Positions 59,201-64,000 of a DNA stretch of 64,000 nucleotides are shown here, piece by piece. The stretch comes from Lasiodiplodia sp. COLG20 (Eukaryota; Ascomycota; Dothideomycetes; Botryosphaeriales; Botryosphaeriaceae), in the NCBI GenBank assembly GCA_009801085.1, contig VNWV01000007.1:1178001-1242000 (forward strand), read 5' to 3'. Below the pieces are notes generated by a model that saw only the letters and a list, made by a program, of their open reading frames with translations, ran no database searches and was not told the DNA's origin. The translations under genes and the position numbers were made by a program. The number at the start of each line of letters is the position of its first letter. Position 1 is the stretch's first letter.

Positions 59201-60772
59201 AAGAGGTGGGCCAGTGCAAAGCTGCAGATTGAAGATGCGCTCCTTGGTGGTGTTAAAAACCTGCTTATACTTGCCGGTGTCCTGGCGAATAAGGCGGAAG
59301 CCACCATGCTTTGACAGAGCATAAGCAATAAAGGTCTTCGACACGGTGACCAAGTTGCGGTCGATCTGGTCGAAATCCTTCTTCAGGCGAGCGATATCCA
59401 TGATGTTGTCCTGGCGAATAGGCAGCGGAGGCTCCTTGAGCTTCTTGAGCTCGATGGAGACGAAAGGCCGCATGGGGAAGTTGAAGACAACGACAGCATT
59501 GTCGTCCTTTCCAGGGCTGTCTTCAGCACTCTCCCAGCTATCAGCAACCTTCTCTTGAGCAACGTCCTCGACGACATCTTCAATGGCCTTAGCGATCTCC
59601 TTGGGCATGCTCTCTTCAAACTCGCGACGCGTTTCCTTGTCGGCGAGGTGTTCCTTAGCGTCCACGGCAACTTCGTGGACGGCCTTTGCCAGCTCCTTCT
59701 GATCAACAGCCTCCTCGAGTGCTTGCTTGCCATTGGTGTCCTTGGTCTCCTTGTCCACGCCGGCAAGAGCTTCCTCCACCTGCTTATCGACAGTCAGAGC
59801 GACCTCAGCAACGGCATCGGCCACGGTTTCAGGCTCGCGAGCGGAGCCAGCGGAGTCAGCACCAGAAAGCTTTCGCGTCTTAGAAGCAGGGCCGGGGTTG
59901 GGGGAGCTCTCGCGACCGTGCTTCAAAATCTCAACCTTGGGCGTGTGAGTGCGCGACTCGGGCTTAGGCGTACGGTTGCGCGGCGACGAGGCCGAGAGCT
60001 GCTCGAAGGGGTTGACGTAGGTGAACAGCGTCTTGGAGGAGGTGGACTGAGATGCTGGTGGTTGAGAGCCACTGCCGAATGCGTGCATGGGAGGCACAGC
60101 TTGCATTTCGGCTGGATAGCTGGGAGCCTCAAGCGTCGCATCGGCAAAATCGCGAGCGAGATCGTCGACCCTGCTCTCCGAGACATCTCTTTCAACGTTC
60201 TGCGGAGGCACGGCGGGCGAGTCGTTCTGAGGAGGCTTCGGGTGGTTGAGAAGCCTGAGCAGCAAGTCCTGAGGATTCTCGGACGAGGCAGCGTCCGAAC
60301 GGAATTCGGGCCTGGTGGGCGCGGGCTGAGCAATGGCCGCAGGCGACTGAGGCTTCCGCATGAACGACGCAACCAGGTCGGAGGCAGAAATGCCACGACT
60401 GTGGGTGGGCTGCTGGGGCGGGTGCTCCGGGTGCTGGAATGTGTTGTTCGATGGGCGACGCTCGGCCCCCGTGTCGTGAATTTGAGGCGACGGGGCGCTG
60501 GGCTGGTTGAATTTCAGCAAGTTCAGCAGGCTGGCGGTGCGATCAGTGCTAGAGGGGTCCGGAGCAGGAGTGCCCATGGCCGAGGTGTTCGGGCTCACGA
60601 TGGCCGACGGGTGGTGAGGTTGCGGGCCGCCGGGCTGGGGTGAGAAGATGGGCGACGAGACGGTCGGCTGGTGGTAAGTGTTTGCGTTGGCGCTGGACTG
60701 CGAGGCGCCGGGCGAGCTGGCAGGGTTCGAGGGGCTTTTCAGCCGAGCGAAGAGCTCCTGCAGGTCCGCCAT
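56297..60772 (-). CDS. EDC4/Ge-1-type enhancer of mRNA decapping (WD40 scaffold)
   Basis: This is a P-body scaffold that bridges decapping activators and Dcp2. Exons are 60772-56705 and 56650-56297, with a 54-nt intron that has a GCTAAC branch site, giving 1473 residues. The N-terminus starts with a short conserved-looking helix, MADLQELFARLK, followed by about 400 disordered Ser/Pro/Gln-rich residues containing scattered LLNLLKF and LLLRLLNH leucine motifs. An acidic Ala/Glu-rich segment precedes the WD40 region at about 455-800 (ILATGVDGSVFWTTVAG, RLRFWDIREL, GILAVGHPTRNSIYFIHL). A charged linker follows, then the long amphipathic helical region at about 1085-1330 (IILPSLSDLVGATIERRLTEIL and so on), typical of Ge-1. 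The last 120 residues form the alpha-helical Ge-1 C-terminal domain. The first exon reads through its donor for a few codons, a common false stop. Identity is strong by architecture. Confidence 0.92.
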
Positions 60773-61358
60773 GGCTCGAGACCCGCGGCTGTGCGGCAGC
60801 GAGGAGAATTGACGAGGTGAAGTGTGGTGTGCGGTCAGAGTTGGTGGCGGGCGAGCGAGCTGCGAGCTATGATGATAGAAAACGCGCCAAGCTATCCATG
60901 ATGACTGGCCGAGGTTGACCCGGCTTCCAGTGGCAGAGGAGATTTGCCCTTACCCGACGCAACGCAGCCACGCGTGCGCGCCCAACCTGGCGGCCCAGCT
61001 TGCATCTTGCACCAGCTTGCCCAGTGCACGGTAAGCAATTGCTCCTCACTCCGCCGTGCGCCCTGCCGCTTGCCTTCCGATCCGGCTTGCGTGAGCGCTA
61101 CGGTGAGCCTTGCTCTGCTATTCCATCGCTTTCGTTGCTCTGCCCGCTCCGCAGCTCGCTCGCCCAACCCAAACAGGCAGCTATCGGCGTTGCTCGCATG
61201 CAATACCGCATCATGCCTCTGAGTGTCCAATCTCGCCTCCCGCTCCCATTTTAGACGCACAAGCAAATGAGATCTTCCAATTAAACCGTCGGAGCCCGCC
61301 GCGCGCTTACCGCTTGGCCCGTTGCTATGCTAGTCTAGCCGCCCAATCCGTGCTTGCG
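60773..61358. other. Intergenic promoter region of the EDC4-type gene
   Basis: There are 586 bases between the stop of the DCAF4-like gene and the start of the EDC4-type gene, both minus-strand. Frames on the two strands overlap without coding features. Some pyrimidine-rich stretches occur. No TATA box is clear. Confidence 0.45.
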
Positions 61359-62886
61359 CTATGCAAACTGTACTACCTGCGAATTGATGCTTCCCAGTAG
61401 CTTCGTTCTTCCCCTATCAGCACCAATTACCTCCTCCACAAACCTTAGACAAGAGACCCTGTTCCGCGCCTTTGGGTCGTATCCCGCTTCATACAGCCCG
61501 GGAGCTCGCAGCCGCCTGATCTTGGAACCGTTTTTCAGCGAATAGAGCTGCACGTATCCGTTCTCCTGCGCAGCGGCAACGAGCCCAGACATTTGATGAA
61601 CGTCGAAACCAGATGCCTCCGTGTAGGCGTTCTCGTAGTCTTTGAACCGGAAAACGGGTCTTGAATGTGTCAGTTCATATTTTCATCACGATGGTTCAAA
61701 CTGAAGTGATGTACCTGGTAGTTTTGTGGTCCTTGATCATGCGCACGTCGTACAAACACAGTGTGCTTTTCAGACCAGCAACAGCAAGCTGCGTCTCATG
61801 CTCTCCGCGCTTGATGCCAATCGCTGAAGATAGATGCTTCAGCCTTGTCCTGTGGCCTCTGCTTCTTGTATCGTAGAGCACAATATCTCCTGATCGAAAG
61901 CCGGCTGAAAGAGAGTAAGGTGTTAGCCACTCCAAAGAGAGAGCGGCGTCGGGTCGATTCTCAGGCCCTTTCTCAAACGCTGTTTTGCCACCCCAGCTGG
62001 AGGGCCCTTCTTCCAAACGAATGACAGAGCCCAGAGTGCCCACCGCTATGATTTCCTGGCCGGATTGAAAGGGATTGGGCGCACTCGTGAAGATTGTCGT
62101 ATGGGCGTTTGGTCTCAGGTTGACGGTGGAGTCCATATATACGCGATCCAAGACAGACTCCTGGTTCCGCAGAGACGATATCTGGATATCTGCAGGAGAG
62201 CTCGAACCTCGTGTAGTGACAACAACTCGGCGGCGTGGAGTGATATGTACCGAACTTATGGTGGAGCTTAAGACCTGGAAGTCTCGTTGGTGCCATTTTG
62301 GTACAATCCGCCTGGAGCTTAGGTTCGGGTCGACGAAAGTGCTGAGTAGCATATGGTGCTTATCTTCGACCCCGGTGATGAGTGTCCTCGTTTCTGCATC
62401 ATAGTCGAAACACCGGACTGCGATATCACGGGAGGTTTCGGCCGCCCACTGCACCCTCGGGTTCACAAACGTGCTTGTTTCAAAGCCGCTTGCCAAAGCT
62501 TTTGCATGTGCGCTTGGATCGGCTTTCAGGCCGTAACTCTCAAGCTTCAAGTTCCATGCGCCTGCATGTGGCAAGATGAAGGAGCGTTTGACGGTTTGCG
62601 TTCGCACCCGAGCCTCATGCTCTTCTTCGCGCTTACGTTTCTGGGTACGTTAGATGCTGGCCTGGAATGTATGTAGTAACTTTACGTACATTTGTCTCGG
62701 CTTGCTCGCGCTTTACAGCGTCTGTAGAATATTTGGCACCAACCGGAAGCTTGTAGCCAGGCTGAATCTTGAAGTATCTCTTTCGCTCGCGATCTGAAAC
62801 CCTGTAATGATCAATACCGAGGGAAAAGGCGAGGTTGGTGGATAAGTCTAACCGTAGTAAAATCCCGGAAGATCTGGAGGATCCAT
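61359..62886 (-). CDS. DCAF4-like WD40 protein (putative CUL4-DDB1 substrate receptor)
   Basis: Four exons, 62886-62853, 62793-62690, 62640-61715 and 61659-61359, with GT-AG introns of 49-59 nt, give 454 residues. The tiny 34-nt first exon encodes MDPPDLPGFYY, and the splice regenerates GFYYDRERKRYFKI, which matches the N-terminal GFYYD motif of animal DCAF4 and its fungal relatives. A basic helix follows (KRKREEEHEARVRTQTVKR). The rest is WD40 propeller sequence, for example SLEWLTPYSLSAGFRSGDIVLYDTR and STLCLYDVRMIKDHKTTR; the DTR and DVR triplets are of the D-x-R type used by DCAFs to dock on DDB1. It probably recruits a substrate to a CUL4 ubiquitin ligase, but the target is unknown. The naming is by resemblance; some fungal databases list such proteins only as WD40 repeat proteins. 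Confidence 0.83.
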
Positions 62887-63729
62887 GTTGACCACTGGAC
62901 TTTAAGTGAGGATGGAAATCCTCTGGGGCGCGGAGAAAATGAACTCTGGGGTGAAGAGCGGGTCAGCGCACGAGTACAACCATTTCCCGCGTACCCCACA
63001 GTGAGAAGTGACAAAGTTGTAGAGGGAAGGTCCGGTCTCGGTGATGGCGCGGATCAGAGCCAATCGCTGTTCTGCCGCATTTCGCTCACCGCCTTTATCG
63101 TGACGACATCAGATAACGGTCGGGAAAACATTGCCGCACCCACGTAGGTGCCAAAAGAAATGGCCCCCTGCAATTATCTTCACGAGCAAGGGCACTCGAC
63201 TTACGTAGGTAGCTGAGGCTACTATCTGGACATACTTTTAATAATTCTGCGTTTGTGTTTGGATGATAGCTTCAGCTACATACGATAACGATAGAAATTA
63301 GTTACGATGGCTCCCCCACTGTGGCATCTCTTAAGAAGATCACTTGCTCGATAAGTAAATTTGGCGGATATGCAGAGCTTCAGACGCCTCATTCTGTCGA
63401 AATCCAGCATAAGTCCATTAAATTAGGCCATGCCCAGCAATTAGGCCTGCTCACAACAGCTGCGGGCCGACACACTTCCCCGCGCTGAGAAATCTCCTGG
63501 CCGGGATTAGTGGCCGCGGCAATGGCTTCGACCTTTCGGCTCGCCGCCTCGAACGTGCTGATGACGCAGCAATACGCCAAACATCAAATGGCGAATTTGT
63601 GCTCTCTCTCCTTTGCATGTCCACCAAATCGCGTCTCCCTTACGCATCCACCTTGAAGCACTCTCCACCGGCTCGATCTCCAACAAGCCTCCCCCCACAT
63701 CATCGCCACCAGGCCTTCCCCCGCCGTAT
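62887..63729. other. Divergent promoter region between DCAF4-like and SelO genes
   Basis: About 840 bases separate two divergently transcribed genes. It contains short AT-rich segments around 63230-63360 and a pyrimidine-rich run just before the SelO start. No TATA box stands out. Confidence 0.45.
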
Positions 63730-64000
63730 ATGCTCTCCCGCGCGCTCCGCGCCCGTCCTCAAGCAGTACGCCCGCGACTAGCGCAGATGGCGAACCACCT
63801 AAGCAACGGCGCCAACGGCGCGACAAGCAATTCGCAAACCTTCAAGAGCCTCCGCGACCTCCCCAAGTCCAACGTCTTCACTTCCAACCTGCCCTCCGAC
63901 CCGGCCTTCGAGACGCCCAAAGACTCGCACAATGCGCCGCGCGAGACCCTCGGTCCGCGCATGGTGAAAGGCGCGCTGTACACGTACGTGCGGCCGGAGC
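63730..64000 (+). CDS. SelO/UPF0061 pseudokinase (protein AMPylator), N-terminal part, cut by the window
   Basis: This is the start of the fungal SelO protein (yeast Fmp40), a mitochondrial pseudokinase that transfers AMP to proteins. The ATG at 63730 opens a stretch of 19 residues rich in Arg, Ala and Leu with no acidic residue (MLSRALRARPQAVRPRLAQ), a good mitochondrial presequence. A second ATG at 63787 begins MANHLSNGANG and could give a cytosolic form. From about residue 40 the sequence is the typical SelO N-terminus: SLRDLPKSNVFTSNLPSDP, then PRETLGPRMVKGALYTYVRPE, where the window ends. The catalytic region is not included. Identity rests on this block, which I recognise from fungal orthologues. 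Confidence 0.85.
   Translation, partial: MLSRALRARPQAVRPRLAQMANHLSNGANGATSNSQTFKSLRDLPKSNVFTSNLPSDPAFETPKDSHNAPRETLGPRMVKGALYTYVRPE

Noticed and set aside
59555..60643. Plus-strand frame of 362 codons opposite the EDC4-type gene
   Set aside because: It is antisense to the disordered N-terminus and has no recognisable domain.
1..64000. tRNA, rRNA, CRISPR arrays and intact transposons
   Set aside because: No B-box-like T-loop in a cloverleaf context, no regular spacer array, and no reverse transcriptase or transposase motif was seen in any frame.

Overview
The window is nuclear DNA of a filamentous ascomycete (Pezizomycotina; class Dothideomycetes is only a guess). The signs are short GT-AG introns of about 43-95 nt, often with a CTAAC or CTGAC branch site, intergenic gaps of 0.5-6 kb, and typical fungal families: NACHT-ankyrin STAND receptors, an AA9 copper monooxygenase, a secreted GMC oxidoreductase, a secretory lipase, an Mga2/Spt23-type factor and an EDC4-type decapping scaffold. 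I found no tRNA, rRNA, CRISPR array or intact transposon. All splice models were made by eye from splice sites and reading frame.

Layout. 1-10 kb: the last codons of a plus-strand gene (2-112), a seven-exon NACHT-ankyrin receptor (minus, 392-4427) with a highly uniform ankyrin array, a gamma-glutamylcyclotransferase-like gene (plus, 5371-6231), and a second NACHT STAND gene (minus, 6405 to about 10062). 10-24 kb: the membrane-anchored IPT/TIG-ankyrin factor of the Mga2/Spt23 family (minus, 13673-17998) between two long gaps. 23.7-25.5 kb: a secreted GMC flavoenzyme (minus). 28.7-33.5 kb: an Arg/Ser-rich protein and the U2 snRNP subunit SF3B2/Cus1 (both minus). 36.5-40.7 kb: a Pumilio-family RNA-binding protein (plus) that appears to have two alternative N-termini, one through a 21-nt microexon. 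45.4-53.1 kb: an AA9 monooxygenase, a secretory lipase and a RING protein with 19-residue proline-rich repeats (all plus). 56.3-64 kb: an EDC4/Ge-1-type scaffold and a DCAF4-like WD40 protein (both minus), then the start of a SelO pseudokinase with a predicted mitochondrial presequence (plus, running off the window).

How the genes may relate. Four of them act on mRNA (SF3B2 in splicing, the Arg/Ser protein probably in RNA processing, Pumilio and EDC4 in mRNA decay), but they look like scattered housekeeping genes and not an operon-like unit. The GMC flavoenzyme and the AA9 enzyme are both predicted to be secreted and could be electron donor and acceptor in plant-polymer oxidation, although 20 kb separates them. 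The first 10 kb carries two innate-immunity-type STAND receptors and is the most accessory-looking part. The points most worth following are the homogenised ankyrin array, the alternative Pumilio N-termini, the PPxY motif before the Mga2-like membrane anchor, the uncharacterised C-terminal tail of the AA9 enzyme, and the variant RING protein.
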